In this document: positions 1 to 8,461 of the stretch, one piece after another
How positions within the stretch are numbered: the stretch's first letter is position 1
Layout: each line of letters opens with the position of its first letter
Assembly: GCA_937978655.1 (NCBI GenBank)
Contig: CALJUX010000009.1
Coordinates: 1 to 45,714 of the forward strand
DNA from: an uncultured Chromatiaceae bacterium
Lineage (GTDB): Bacteria; Pseudomonadota; Gammaproteobacteria; Enterobacterales; Alteromonadaceae
DNA: 45,714 nt
Reading direction: 5' to 3'
Position numbers and translations under genes: made by a program
The notes under the pieces: model-generated
Databases searched by the model: none
Told to the model about the DNA's origin: nothing
The model's input: the letters and a program-made list of their open reading frames with translations, nothing else

Positions 1-2
1 AA

Positions 3-353
3 TGCTGCCAACTAGTCAAACCTGGGGGGCACCTGTTGATTACCGCGTCCCCCCCGGGCGATTCATTTGATTTCACCGTATACCGGGACAAGTGGCGTCT
101 GCTTACCCCCCTGGAGCACATCCACTTTTTTACCATCAAGTTGTTGTCACAATTATTGGCTGAGTTTGGGATGGTCCCGGTCGCGCACCACTATCAATAT
201 GAAGAGACCCCCTATGCCAACCCAACAGAGGACTTCAGCCAGATCCAACAGGATATTGTTGCTATTGCTCAGGGTAAAAAAGATGAAATCAAAAGTTCTG
301 TCCCCTTCCCCGGGAGCATGTTGACGGCTGTTTGGCAGAAGCGAGCCGAATAA
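3..353 (+). CDS. SAM-dependent methyltransferase, C-terminal part (5' end cut by window)
   Basis: The reading frame is open from the window edge, so the start lies outside. The first visible residues include K-P-G-G-H-L-L-I-T-A, the usual strand preceding the late part of a class I SAM methyltransferase fold (Methyltransf_23 type), followed by a PPGD segment and a W-x-x-L-T-P-L-E-H-I-H-F-F-T segment common in methyltransferases of polysaccharide gene clusters. The stop is at 351-353. The SAM-binding GxGxG motif is not visible because it lies upstream. The likely role is methylation of a sugar or lipid-linked glycan intermediate, inferred from the neighbouring nonulosonate genes; the substrate cannot be told. 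About 117 residues are present, roughly the last half of a typical 200-240 residue family member. Confidence 0.7.
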   Translation, partial: CCQLVKPGGHLLITASPPGDSFDFTVYRDKWRLLTPLEHIHFFTIKLLSQLLAEFGMVPVAHHYQYEETPYANPTEDFSQIQQDIVAIAQGKKDEIKSSVPFPGSMLTAVWQKRAE

Positions 354-1020
354 AATTCAACCGTTTTCTGGTCAATAAAAGAGTTATGATGAATGCTGTG
401 ACTGTTATCCCCGTCCATAATGGTAGTAAACGTGTATTGAAAAAACATTCGTTTGCTCAATGGGAAACCGTCGTAGAAGTCGCAAGTGAACATTACCGAT
501 CCTGACGGTGCTGCCCGCATGGCATTGTTCAATCGCATTTGCCTGAATATCATCAGACAGCGTACGGGAAAAAGATAGTTTGGCAGTGAAGTGAAGAGCA
601 GCTGCATGGAATGGCGATTTTCGTGCAGAACTATTTTTTCGTTAAAAGATGGTCAAAGTGGAATCCTGCCCTGGTATTCGATGAATTACGCAAGGCGGCC
701 TAATTGAGCGAGTGGTGCACTTCGGAGTTGAATTCGTGGATAAAAAATAACAAAATTTACACACTCATCCATTTTTGATTAAAGCTCGTGAACGTGAAAG
801 CATTCTCTGTTTATTATTAAGTGGGAGTCGTGTTCACAGTATAAAAATAGCTTTGGCGAAACTAAATGATTCGGTGTAAGCGGCTGCTGCAATTGAAAAT
901 AGCTCTAAAAGCATAATAAAAAATTTTAGGCCCAAGCCAGCATATTTTTAACCAGTCTCAATGCGAATTAGACAAAGTTAATTAGCCTTCTGGAATAAAC
1001 ATATTATTGAGAATAAGTAA
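354..1020. other. Decayed gene-poor stretch
   Basis: No intact gene is visible between the methyltransferase stop and the cytidylyltransferase start. All frames are broken by frequent stops. The stretch is AT-rich and holds short protein-like fragments, one of which (489-645) resembles a transposase tail. No clear promoter for the downstream gene was found. It looks like the eroded remains of one or more genes, typical of the edge of a rearranged polysaccharide island. Confidence 0.5.
489..645 (+). pseudogene. Possible ISAs1-family transposase C-terminal remnant
   Basis: Two short frames line up as a broken protein. The first (489-578) reads D-P-D-G-A-A-R-M-A-L-F-N-R-I-C-L-N-I-I-R and resembles the H/D-A-A-x-x-x-A-x-L-R-x-I-A-L-N-L-L-R helix of ISAs1/H-repeat transposases. 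The second frame, shifted by one base and interrupted by a TGA at 592-594, continues D-S-L-A-V-K then R-A-A-A-W-N-G-D-F-R-A-E-L, like the K-R-x-x-A-x-x-x-D-x-x-R-x-x-L tail of the same family. A frameshift plus an internal stop means it is dead. No inverted repeats or upstream catalytic part were found. The similarity is from memory of the family pattern and is weak. Confidence 0.3.
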
Positions 1021-1710
1021 ATGCACAGAATATTGGCTGTAATACCAGCGAGGTCTGGCAGTAAATCACTACCAGATAAAAATATTCGTTCACTTAAAGG
1101 CAAACCACTTTTAGCGTATTCCATTGAATACGCTAATCGCTGTCCTCTAATATCCAATACTATCGTATCAACAGACAGCGAACTGTATGCTCAAATTGCC
1201 AGGAATTGGGGTGCCAGCGTGCCATTCTTGCGTCCCCAAAATATCGCAGAGGATGACAGTCAAGACTATGGGTTTATGAGGCATGCTTTAGACTTCTTCA
1301 TTGAACATAAAGATTATTACGATTTTCTGGCACTTATTCGCCCGACATCTCCGCTTAGACCAGCAAACTTAATAGAAAAAAGCATCGAAATTTTGACGAA
1401 TAATCCCGCCGCCACTTCAGTACGAACGGTAGCTCCAGTTAAAGAGCATCCTTATCGAGTTTGGTCAATCGCAGAAGATGGAAGTATGACAGGGTTTGTT
1501 GAGTCAAAGCGAGAACCCTTCAACATGCCCCGACAAAAGTTACCCAATTTATACTTTCAAACTGGGGATCTCGAGATGGTGAGGGCGTCCACTCTTCTGT
1601 CCGGTTCGGTAAGCGGAGAAAACGTATTCCCTTTGGTTGTAAGTCACGATGATATGGTGGACATCGACAGCCTCTCGGATTTCCATCAAGCTGAGAAAAA
1701 ACTGATATGA
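1021..1710 (+). CDS. Acylneuraminate (nonulosonate) cytidylyltransferase, CMP-sugar synthetase
   Basis: The 229-residue protein starts with the diagnostic I-P-A-R-S-G-S-K-S-L-P-D-K-N-I loop (residues about 8-22), the CTP-binding signature of the NeuA/PseF/LegF family. I-V-S-T-D-S-E follows near residue 50, and L-I-R-P-T-S-P-L-R near residue 105. Length matches the family (220-235). The enzyme joins CMP to a nine-carbon acidic sugar, activating it for transfer. In a flagellar glycosylation island the most likely substrate is legionaminic or pseudaminic acid, though the sequence alone does not separate these from sialic acid. The start is the ATG at 1021; no strong ribosome-binding site precedes it. 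The stop overlaps the next gene's ATG by four bases, so the two are translationally coupled. Confidence 0.85.
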   Translation: MHRILAVIPARSGSKSLPDKNIRSLKGKPLLAYSIEYANRCPLISNTIVSTDSELYAQIARNWGASVPFLRPQNIAEDDSQDYGFMRHALDFFIEHKDYYDFLALIRPTSPLRPANLIEKSIEILTNNPAATSVRTVAPVKEHPYRVWSIAEDGSMTGFVESKREPFNMPRQKLPNLYFQTGDLEMVRASTLLSGSVSGENVFPLVVSHDDMVDIDSLSDFHQAEKKLI

Positions 1711-2657
1711 AATTTTTAATCTGTGGTATGGGGTCAATAGGCGTCCGTCACTTTCAAAACCTTAAAAAGTTGGGATATGACGATATAATTTTATATTCTA
1801 CCGGTCACAGTGTATATCCCGATGTACAAAACATCATTGCAGAAACGCCTAAATTCTCAGATATTAACGAGGCGCTTTCACACTCCCCTGACGTATGTAT
1901 TATTGCTAACCCAACCTCTCTGCATGTTGAAACCGCCTTATTAGCTGCCAAGCACGGATGTCATTTGTATATTGAAAAGCCTCTCTCCCACAGCTTAGAA
2001 GGCTTAAAGGAATTAAGTGCTACTGTGGATGAAAATGATTTGATAACTTTGGTTACGTATCAATTTCGTTATCATCCACACATTCGCTTACTAAGTAACT
2101 TAGTGGTAGAGGAAGATAAATATGGGCGTCCTTTGTGGGTATCTGCGCAATGGTCAGAATACTTGCCTGATTGGCATCCATGGGAAGACTATAAAAAAGG
2201 ATACAGCGCAAGGAAAGATCTCGGAGGAGGTGTGTTGCTTACACAAATTCATCCTCTGAATTATCTCAGCTTTATTTTCGGCGAGATTACAAAGCTGACA
2301 GTACTAACACAGTCAACTGGCAGTCTCGGAATAGATGTAGAAGACATCGCAGATATTCAAGTGGAATTTGAAAATGCAATGACCGGCGTCATACACATTG
2401 ATTATCTTCAGAAGCCAAGAGTCCATGTAATGACGATTATAACAACCTCGGGGCGGTTTGAATGGAACTATCACCAGAACAGTTTGATTTTTTTAGATAG
2501 AGAAGGTCATCAGGTATCCTTTCCCAATGACAAGTTTGAACGAAACGATATGTTTCTTGAAATGCTGAACAATTACATCTGGTGCGTCAAAAATGGTGCA
2601 CAAACGTGTTGCGGCATAAATGAGGCTATACGTGAATTGGCCTTGCTCGGGTTATGA
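1707..2657 (+). CDS. Gfo/Idh/MocA-family NAD(P)-dependent sugar oxidoreductase
   Basis: The 316-residue protein opens with the Rossmann motif I-C-G-M-G-S-I-G-V-R-H (residues about 4-14). It has the family's E-K-P motif (Y-I-E-K-P-L-S near residue 93), whose lysine is catalytic, and an ordinary C-terminal alpha/beta domain with D-L-G-G-G-V-L-L-T-Q-I-H-P-L-N around residue 170-185. Such enzymes oxidise or reduce sugar nucleotides and often sit beside CMP-nonulosonate synthetases in flagellin-modification loci. Its ATG overlaps the preceding stop (ATGA), which indicates co-transcription. The C-terminus ends abruptly after E-A-I-R-E-L-A-L-L-G-L, where relatives usually continue with a longer final helix. 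Just beyond the stop lies a foreign gene stub, so the last residues may have been lost or replaced at a recombination joint. Confidence 0.82.
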   Translation: MKFLICGMGSIGVRHFQNLKKLGYDDIILYSTGHSVYPDVQNIIAETPKFSDINEALSHSPDVCIIANPTSLHVETALLAAKHGCHLYIEKPLSHSLEGLKELSATVDENDLITLVTYQFRYHPHIRLLSNLVVEEDKYGRPLWVSAQWSEYLPDWHPWEDYKKGYSARKDLGGGVLLTQIHPLNYLSFIFGEITKLTVLTQSTGSLGIDVEDIADIQVEFENAMTGVIHIDYLQKPRVHVMTIITTSGRFEWNYHQNSLIFLDREGHQVSFPNDKFERNDMFLEMLNNYIWCVKNGAQTCCGINEAIRELALLGL

Positions 2658-2658
2658 T

Positions 2659-2733
2659 TCAGCAACGATCCATTTGCTTTTGTAAATGCGAACCGATAAA
2701 ACCTTCTGCACCTGTCACTAATACATGAGGCAT
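2659..2733 (-). pseudogene. Truncated 5' end of an SDR-family sugar-nucleotide dehydratase/epimerase
   Basis: Read on the minus strand from the ATG at 2733, 24 codons give M-P-H-V-L-V-T-G-A-E-G-F-I-G-S-H-L, the unmistakable N-terminal beta strand and GxxGxxG NAD-binding loop of an extended short-chain dehydrogenase (LegB/RfbB/GalE type). After K-Q-M-D-R-C the frame stops at 2659-2661, two bases past the Gfo/Idh stop codon. A full gene would need about 300 more codons. It is therefore a broken remnant, most likely of a nucleotide-sugar 4,6-dehydratase or epimerase once read leftward. The LegB-like V-T-G-A-x-G-F-I-G-S-H pattern fits a former nonulosonate pathway gene. Confidence 0.65.
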
Positions 2734-2816
2734 AAACGCTCCATTTTGAACAATAAAACCTCAGAAACCAAAGGAACCCGCCACTACTATCAGGATTTAT
2801 TATAGTATTTCCAACG

Positions 2817-3851
2817 TCATAGTTCTCGCCAGCTTAATACTTTAACTGCCGGCAAAATTTGTTGAATACTTGCCGTAATATCGGCTTCATGCACCCCTTC
2901 AATACAATTAAGCACCAGCTCAAACTCTGTATCATTCTTAACCTCAGATAAGGAGCTTATCTTTATGCCATCGATCTCTGAAATATCCTGTTTAGTCGAT
3001 GTCAAAAAACAAGTGACGACTGCGCCAGACTTTATCATTAACTTGCTGACAAGAACTGAAAGATCTCTGGTTCCAAATACAGATACTTTTATGCCTCTAT
3101 AAAATGAAAAAACATCTTCACCAAGCAGCATCTTTTGCATCAATAACTTCAAGGAATTAATGTTATTACTTAACTCGGCTTCCCGATTTGCTTTTTCCTC
3201 ATTCAGCAACAATCGCATCGCCTGAAGCTCTCTTTGTATGACGTTCTGGTTATTTATGTTTGAGCTTAAACCGCCCTGACGGAAGCAAGCGACGACTCTG
3301 TCGACATGCAGTCCGTGGAAGTTAGCGATCGCAAACTTCATAAAAAAGCTATCAGCGACAATCCTGAAACACTCGCTAAAAAAACCAATTTTTTCAAACA
3401 AGGCCTTTCGACAAAAAAAACCTTGATGGCAAGGATGAGCGCCTTCTCTATCTAACAAATAGTCGGTTAGCCACTTTTGGTCCGAATCATCAAAAAAACA
3501 CAAAACGCGAGCCAGGACATAATTTATATCCGAGGTATGAAAATAAGAAATCACATCGGCTATTACATTATCATCATGTAGAAGATCATCACTTCCAAGA
3601 AAATAAATAATATCTCCACTGGCAATTTCAACACCTCGGTTAAAAGCATGAAATATACCTCTGTCTTCAGCAGAAATTATTTTCTTTACATGAGGAAAAT
3701 CTGAAGCTATCAACAACGAGTTATCAGATGAACGCCCATCGATGATAATGTGCTCAATTTCATTTAAAGCGGTTTGTTTTGCAACACTTCCAAGACACTG
3801 CCTGAGCGTCTCAGCACTGTTGTATGTCGCTGTAATAATACTTACTTTCAT
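2817..3851 (-). CDS. Family 2 glycosyltransferase with C-terminal Rossmann-like domain
   Basis: Residues 1-90 form the GT-A nucleotide-sugar binding half: M-K-V-S-I-I-T-A-T-Y-N-S, I-I-I-D-G-R-S-S-D, the G-I-F-H-A-F-N-R-G helix (65-73) and the metal-binding G-S-D-D (86-89). These are typical of GT2 enzymes of the WcaA/PgaC-like polysaccharide type. Residues about 254-344 form a second small domain starting I-K-V-S-V-F-G-T-R-D-L, which looks like a degenerate Rossmann fold resembling the last domain of the neighbouring HAD-like protein. The gene follows that protein on the same strand after a 132-base gap and probably acts in the same glycan pathway. The donor and acceptor are unknown. The start ATG at 3851 fits the family N-terminus exactly. 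Confidence 0.82.
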   Translation of the reverse strand: MKVSIITATYNSAETLRQCLGSVAKQTALNEIEHIIIDGRSSDNSLLIASDFPHVKKIISAEDRGIFHAFNRGVEIASGDIIYFLGSDDLLHDDNVIADVISYFHTSDINYVLARVLCFFDDSDQKWLTDYLLDREGAHPCHQGFFCRKALFEKIGFFSECFRIVADSFFMKFAIANFHGLHVDRVVACFRQGGLSSNINNQNVIQRELQAMRLLLNEEKANREAELSNNINSLKLLMQKMLLGEDVFSFYRGIKVSVFGTRDLSVLVSKLMIKSGAVVTCFLTSTKQDISEIDGIKISSLSEVKNDTEFELVLNCIEGVHEADITASIQQILPAVKVLSWREL

Positions 3852-3983
3852 AACCCACCCAAACTATAAATATGTACACTGATGAAATTGCAAACACCAT
3901 CATACAAATTAGTGAATCTTCCACTTTAAATGCGTCCAGACTCACTAACACTATAAAAGCACAGAACACCCCTATTATTTAAC

Positions 3984-6251
3984 TCAATCGCTGAGATAAG
4001 AAATCACAATAGGTGCATAGTCCTGATACTTAGATTTAATGTCAGAAACAATCTCATCAGCAAACACTTTAGAAGCGACCGCAAATATTCTTTCGCCACG
4101 GTTGAAGGCCTCATCAAGCGTAACCACAGGATAACCATCAAGTTCAAAACTACCCGCCGCCGCACGGCGGTCAATCACCAAGCTCACCGCGATCCCGTGC
4201 TCGCTTAATAACCTTAAAACTTGTGTTCCTAACTCCCCTGCTCCATACACTGCGGTCTGTTTGATATTGTTATGCTTCAATTTGGCTAACAACAATGGCG
4301 CAACGATATCATCGCCAGCACTCATCCCGAGTTCTCCAAGCAATCCTGTGCTACCTGGAAACGCCATCGCCAAAGTGCCTTCATTCCAAAAACCACGCAG
4401 AGAAGAGACTAATCTGCCTAAATTAGTATCTGTGAAAGCTTCATCTGCTCTTGAATAATGTTGCTTAAATAACGTCACGGCATCTGTATCAATCAATTTG
4501 GCAGTGACACCGCATGATAAAGGAACCGGCAGTTGACCAAGACAAGCAGCTTCGGAAAACAGTGGATAGCGGATAAGACGATACAGTAAAGTAGCGACGG
4601 CTTTTCGTGTGTTGTGATCAATAACCGGAATAAAACCGCTTCCGACAGCTAATGCAGCAAAGGAATCTACGCCACGTCTGAAGCCGTTTAACAACATCGT
4701 CTGAGCCGGTGACATGCTCGTCAAAGGCACTGATTCAGGATGTACCTTCCCTTCTTTTGTACAGTAAGCGCGGGTAGAACAAAGAATGCCATTTAACAAC
4801 ACTTCGGAAAGCTCCGGAGATTTGCTCAGCGTATGTGCGCGCGCGTCTCTGGGCATAAAGATTTCTAAATGATGGCGTAAAGAAAACGACTCTGATTTAG
4901 CGCTCGCATAGGTCATAAAAAATTTAGCTTGTTGCAGCGGCATGAGTTCAGCAAGGCTGGTAAACAAACTCGCACCACATCCCCAGTCCCAAAATGCGAT
5001 TCCAGGCCGGTTAGTGACACCAATATCAATCAGATAGCTAAGCAACTGCTGACGTTGCGCTTGCAAATATGTGCGAATCTCATCTTTTTTATCCGCAACT
5101 GTTAACAACAGCTCGTCCCAGAACTCAGTCCCAACCATAGTAGAAAGGCAAGTTGAGGCAAGCGCTTGCCAATGTACAGGCAGTTCAAGTCCTAAATCTT
5201 GCATACATTCAAAAAGAGTGTAGCCCCGCCGTTGGCTTAACTGGTGTAATACCCCAGGCGAAAACTCTGAGAGACAAGGTAAATAACTGGAACGTCGGGA
5301 TATATAAACAGTTTTAACTTCAAGCCCATGACACTTCAGTGATTGTAATAGCGCGGATATCACCTCACCTTCACGAAGAAGACAGAATATTGTATCGACG
5401 CCCAATTCTTTACAACGATTTTTCAGCCAATGTGCAAGATAAAATAAAAAGGGACCATAAACTAATGCCCCCAGCTGGGATACAGTACTTTCCTCTGGAA
5501 ATTGCCATAGCCAGCGCCGTCTTAACGCGTCAACGCCACGCAGAGGAGCACCCAAACGATGCTCATAGCCGGTCAATAACAAAAAGTACTCTGGCGGCGA
5601 CACAACCAGACAATGGAGCCCTGCAGCACGCGCCATCTGACCGTCGGTGACAGGATTGTCACCGATATGAAGTATATCGGCCGCTGCGACATGGCTGCTA
5701 TCAATCAACCTGGGAAATAAGCCCCCATCTTGTTTACTGCATTTCATCTCACCAGATACAAGTACCACATCCAGTGTTAAGGCCGGCATTTGTTGTTTGA
5801 TAAACGATATAATCTGGCGGGAATCAAGATACATATCCGATACAAGAGCAATTTTTTTGCCTTCACCGAATACTCCTTTCAGCCAATGAAATGCAACGGG
5901 ATTGATGCTCCATCCGGATAACTCCAGTTCAGTTTCAAGTGCGCACAATTTGGCACTTTCAACAGCAGGCCAATGACTATATATCTCAGCCAGAGTCACT
6001 TCCCGATGACCGCTTTGTAAAAAACGGACGCGTCTTGCGGTATCTTCAGCTTTTCGCCGTAACTTAACAAAACCGGGGTTATCGTCGCCCAGCCACAGAC
6101 CTGTTTGCGCTGCTTGTTCAGCTAACTGTAAAAAAAAATCGTCTGGAGTTCCGGCCTGGCGAAAAATCAAAGTATCAAAGACATCAAAACTGACTAACTG
6201 AATATTGTTTTTGCGCCCTTCAGGCCAAGGCAAAGACGGCAAACTCATCAT
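3984..6251 (-). CDS. HAD-superfamily protein with C-terminal Rossmann-like domain (COG5610-like)
   Basis: The 755-residue protein has three visible parts. The N-terminal 230 residues are a HAD hydrolase fold: S-F-D-V-F-D-T-L-I-F-R carries the DxD motif I aspartates, I-A-L-V-S-D-M-Y-L-D motif II, and L-H-I-G-D-N-P-V-T-D-G motif IV. A middle region (about 260-480) has L-L-R-E-G-E-V, V-Y-I-S-R-R-S-S-Y and A-F-W-D-W-G-C-G-A-S, as seen in large HAD proteins of glycan clusters. Residues 663-755 start I-K-Q-T-A-V-Y-G-A-G-E-L-G, a dinucleotide-binding-like loop. The start overlaps the glf stop by four bases, so it is translated with glf. The exact reaction is unknown; involvement in glycan assembly is inferred from context. 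Confidence 0.75.
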   Translation of the reverse strand: MMSLPSLPWPEGRKNNIQLVSFDVFDTLIFRQAGTPDDFFLQLAEQAAQTGLWLGDDNPGFVKLRRKAEDTARRVRFLQSGHREVTLAEIYSHWPAVESAKLCALETELELSGWSINPVAFHWLKGVFGEGKKIALVSDMYLDSRQIISFIKQQMPALTLDVVLVSGEMKCSKQDGGLFPRLIDSSHVAAADILHIGDNPVTDGQMARAAGLHCLVVSPPEYFLLLTGYEHRLGAPLRGVDALRRRWLWQFPEESTVSQLGALVYGPFLFYLAHWLKNRCKELGVDTIFCLLREGEVISALLQSLKCHGLEVKTVYISRRSSYLPCLSEFSPGVLHQLSQRRGYTLFECMQDLGLELPVHWQALASTCLSTMVGTEFWDELLLTVADKKDEIRTYLQAQRQQLLSYLIDIGVTNRPGIAFWDWGCGASLFTSLAELMPLQQAKFFMTYASAKSESFSLRHHLEIFMPRDARAHTLSKSPELSEVLLNGILCSTRAYCTKEGKVHPESVPLTSMSPAQTMLLNGFRRGVDSFAALAVGSGFIPVIDHNTRKAVATLLYRLIRYPLFSEAACLGQLPVPLSCGVTAKLIDTDAVTLFKQHYSRADEAFTDTNLGRLVSSLRGFWNEGTLAMAFPGSTGLLGELGMSAGDDIVAPLLLAKLKHNNIKQTAVYGAGELGTQVLRLLSEHGIAVSLVIDRRAAAGSFELDGYPVVTLDEAFNRGERIFAVASKVFADEIVSDIKSKYQDYAPIVISYLSD

Positions 6252-7435
6252 GGCAAGTCCTTGCGGAAAATTGATTGTTGCAGAGCATCAAATCTCTCAA
6301 GTGCGTTATCCACCGCGTCATCCATATCAAAATAGCGGTATTCAGCTAACCGGCCTAACGCCAGCAGCTGTGGCATCGCCGCCAGCCGTGCGCGGTATTG
6401 CTGATAACGCTGCTGTGCTTCGTCGGTAAAAATCGGATAATAAGGCTCCAGTCCTTGCTCCGGCTGATAATCGCACGGATATTCGTAGACAATACTGGTG
6501 CCGGCATGTTGCTGACCGGTCAGATGCTTAAACTCCGTGATGCGGGTGTACGCTTCTTCGTTCGGATAGTTCACCGTTGTGGCCGGCTGAAACTGTGACT
6601 GATTCAGATGCTGATGCTTGAATTTGAGCGAGCGATAAGGCAACGGCGCTTCTCCCGGCAACAATTGGTCTATCATGCCGGTATAGACCAACAGACCAGC
6701 AAAAGGCTTGCCATCGAGCTGCACAGTGGCCTGTTCAAGGTCCAGTCGTAAGCGGCTCGCCATCGGCGTGCACAGTTGCAGTTCAATGCCTGGCTGGCGC
6801 AGCATCCGCGCGATCATCGCACTGTAACCATCGACCGGCACGGCTTGCCAGGGGTCGGTAAAATAACGATCATCAGTGCTGACGACCACCGGAACCCGCG
6901 CCGTCACAGCCGGAGAAATCGCTTCCGGCCCCACGCCCCACTGTTTGCTGGTGTAATTGACAAAAGCGCGCTGATAAATAAACTCCGCCAGCTGGCGCAA
7001 AAGCGGATTGTCTTCCTGCCGCAGCTGCAAAATCGGTACCCGCGCCTCTTGGCCGAAGCGTCGGATAAGTTCCTCTATCATCGCTTCTGCTTTTTCTGCA
7101 GCAAAGCTTTGACGGATGCTGGTCAGATTAAAAGGGATAGGCAGCAGTTGACCATCAATCTGGCTCAGCACACGGTGCTCGTAAGGCCGCCATTGTGTGA
7201 ACTGCGACAAATAATCCCACACGTGCTGTTTGTCGGTATGAAACAGGTGCGGGCCATATTTATGCACCAATACACCCGCTTCATCATATTCGTCATAACA
7301 GTTGCCGCCGAGGTGCGGTCGCTGTTCCAGCACCAGTACCTGCCAGCCGAGCTGACTGGCCATCCGCTCGGCCATCACAGCGCCGGATAAACCGGCACCA
7401 ATCACCACCGCCTGGTAACGCGCACCGGCACTCAT
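6248..7435 (-). CDS. glf: UDP-galactopyranose mutase
   Basis: The 395-residue flavoprotein interconverts UDP-galactopyranose and UDP-galactofuranose, the donor for galactofuranose in surface glycans. Visible marks are the FAD-binding G-A-G-L-S-G loop (13-18), V-L-V-L-E-Q-R-P-H-L-G-G-N-C-Y-D (about 33-48), K-Y-G-P-H-L-F-H-T (about 59-67), the substrate-side P-I-P-F-N-L-T, and a C-terminal R-L-A-E-Y-R-Y-F-D-M-D-D-A-V that closes the FAD site. Length is in the family range (370-400). It overlaps the upstream GT2 gene and the downstream HAD gene by four bases each, so the three are translationally coupled. Its place directly downstream of a Maf-type flagellin glycosyltransferase is unusual and suggests galactofuranose in the flagellar or a linked glycan. 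Confidence 0.93.
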   Translation of the reverse strand: MSAGARYQAVVIGAGLSGAVMAERMASQLGWQVLVLEQRPHLGGNCYDEYDEAGVLVHKYGPHLFHTDKQHVWDYLSQFTQWRPYEHRVLSQIDGQLLPIPFNLTSIRQSFAAEKAEAMIEELIRRFGQEARVPILQLRQEDNPLLRQLAEFIYQRAFVNYTSKQWGVGPEAISPAVTARVPVVVSTDDRYFTDPWQAVPVDGYSAMIARMLRQPGIELQLCTPMASRLRLDLEQATVQLDGKPFAGLLVYTGMIDQLLPGEAPLPYRSLKFKHQHLNQSQFQPATTVNYPNEEAYTRITEFKHLTGQQHAGTSIVYEYPCDYQPEQGLEPYYPIFTDEAQQRYQQYRARLAAMPQLLALGRLAEYRYFDMDDAVDNALERFDALQQSIFRKDLP

Positions 7436-8376
7436 AACCCCAGCTCTGCTTTGACCCGTGCCGGTTCGGCTCTGTGTTGCCAGGCCAGTTGATGGCGGTG
7501 GTCGAAAAACAGCTCATCACAGGCTGATTGCTCGATCATCTGGCCAAACAGGGCATGCTGTCCTTGCTTTAGAAAATACAGGCTGGCCGCAAAATACACA
7601 TGATTCACGCCGGCTGTAACCAGCTCTTGCGCTAGGCCAAACTGCAGCCCAAGCCGGCATGCTCTGGCGATTTCTTCGGTCACCAGCAAACGACGCTCGC
7701 TGCTTTGTGCCGTCTGACCACCAAAACTCTGCCCATGTACCCGATAACGACCGAGCACAGCATCGAGCCGGTCCATCGTACCGCCCAGATAACCGAGATT
7801 CATAATGTGCCAGGGAAAATCGCAGATGATTTTACAGCCGTGTTGCAGCGCGTCCTGAAGATGGGCGTGGCGACGAAACATAATACTGCTGGCCTGCAAC
7901 ACAGTGCCGTACCGTACCAGATGGCTGATGTCGGCTTTTTGCGGAATATAACGGGCGTTGTAATTGTCGCGGCTGTATAACTTTAATGTGGCGCCGGTAA
8001 CGGTGTCGAACATATCGGATTCATGATAAACCAGACTACAGTCAGGCTGTGCGTCCAAATAATCAGCCTGCAGCTGCAACTTACCCGGCAGTGCGAGATC
8101 GTCGCCATCCAGATAGGCAATATATTCACCTTTGGCCGCATTAAGTAACCGTGACATAGTGCCAACCAAACCAAGATTTGGCGCATTGTCGAGTATTTTC
8201 AGATTTGGATAGGCGGGTTCCAGATAGGCCAGCACCTGACGTGTATTGTCTGGTGAAGCGTCGTTACAAATCAGCACCTCAAAGGCAAAATTGGTTTGCT
8301 GAGTCAGCAGGCTGAGCACACATTCATAGATATATGGCGCAACTTTATAAGCCGGAACTATGACACTTAACTTCAT
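7432..8376 (-). CDS. Family 2 glycosyltransferase
   Basis: The 314-residue protein begins M-K-L-S-V-I-V-P-A-Y-K-V and carries V-L-I-C-N-D-A-S-P-D-N-T (about 34-45) and the metal-binding D-G-D-D (90-93), the GT-A signature of GT2. The C-terminal half has an R-Y-R-V-H-G-Q-S-F segment, common in GT2 enzymes. It has no membrane segment and should act at the cytoplasmic face. Translation coupling to glf (ATGA overlap) makes a galactofuranosyl or galactosyl transfer plausible, but the donor is not shown by sequence. The start ATG at 8376 follows an AGGA-like ribosome site; an 85-base gap separates it from the upstream maf gene. Confidence 0.83.
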   Translation of the reverse strand: MKLSVIVPAYKVAPYIYECVLSLLTQQTNFAFEVLICNDASPDNTRQVLAYLEPAYPNLKILDNAPNLGLVGTMSRLLNAAKGEYIAYLDGDDLALPGKLQLQADYLDAQPDCSLVYHESDMFDTVTGATLKLYSRDNYNARYIPQKADISHLVRYGTVLQASSIMFRRHAHLQDALQHGCKIICDFPWHIMNLGYLGGTMDRLDAVLGRYRVHGQSFGGQTAQSSERRLLVTEEIARACRLGLQFGLAQELVTAGVNHVYFAASLYFLKQGQHALFGQMIEQSACDELFFDHRHQLAWQHRAEPARVKAELGL

Positions 8377-8461
8377 ATGAAACTTATCCTAATACTTGTG
8401 CAGGTTGCGCCACTATTGATGACTGGTTATCGGCAGCACTTCGCAAATATTAATGGTCAAC

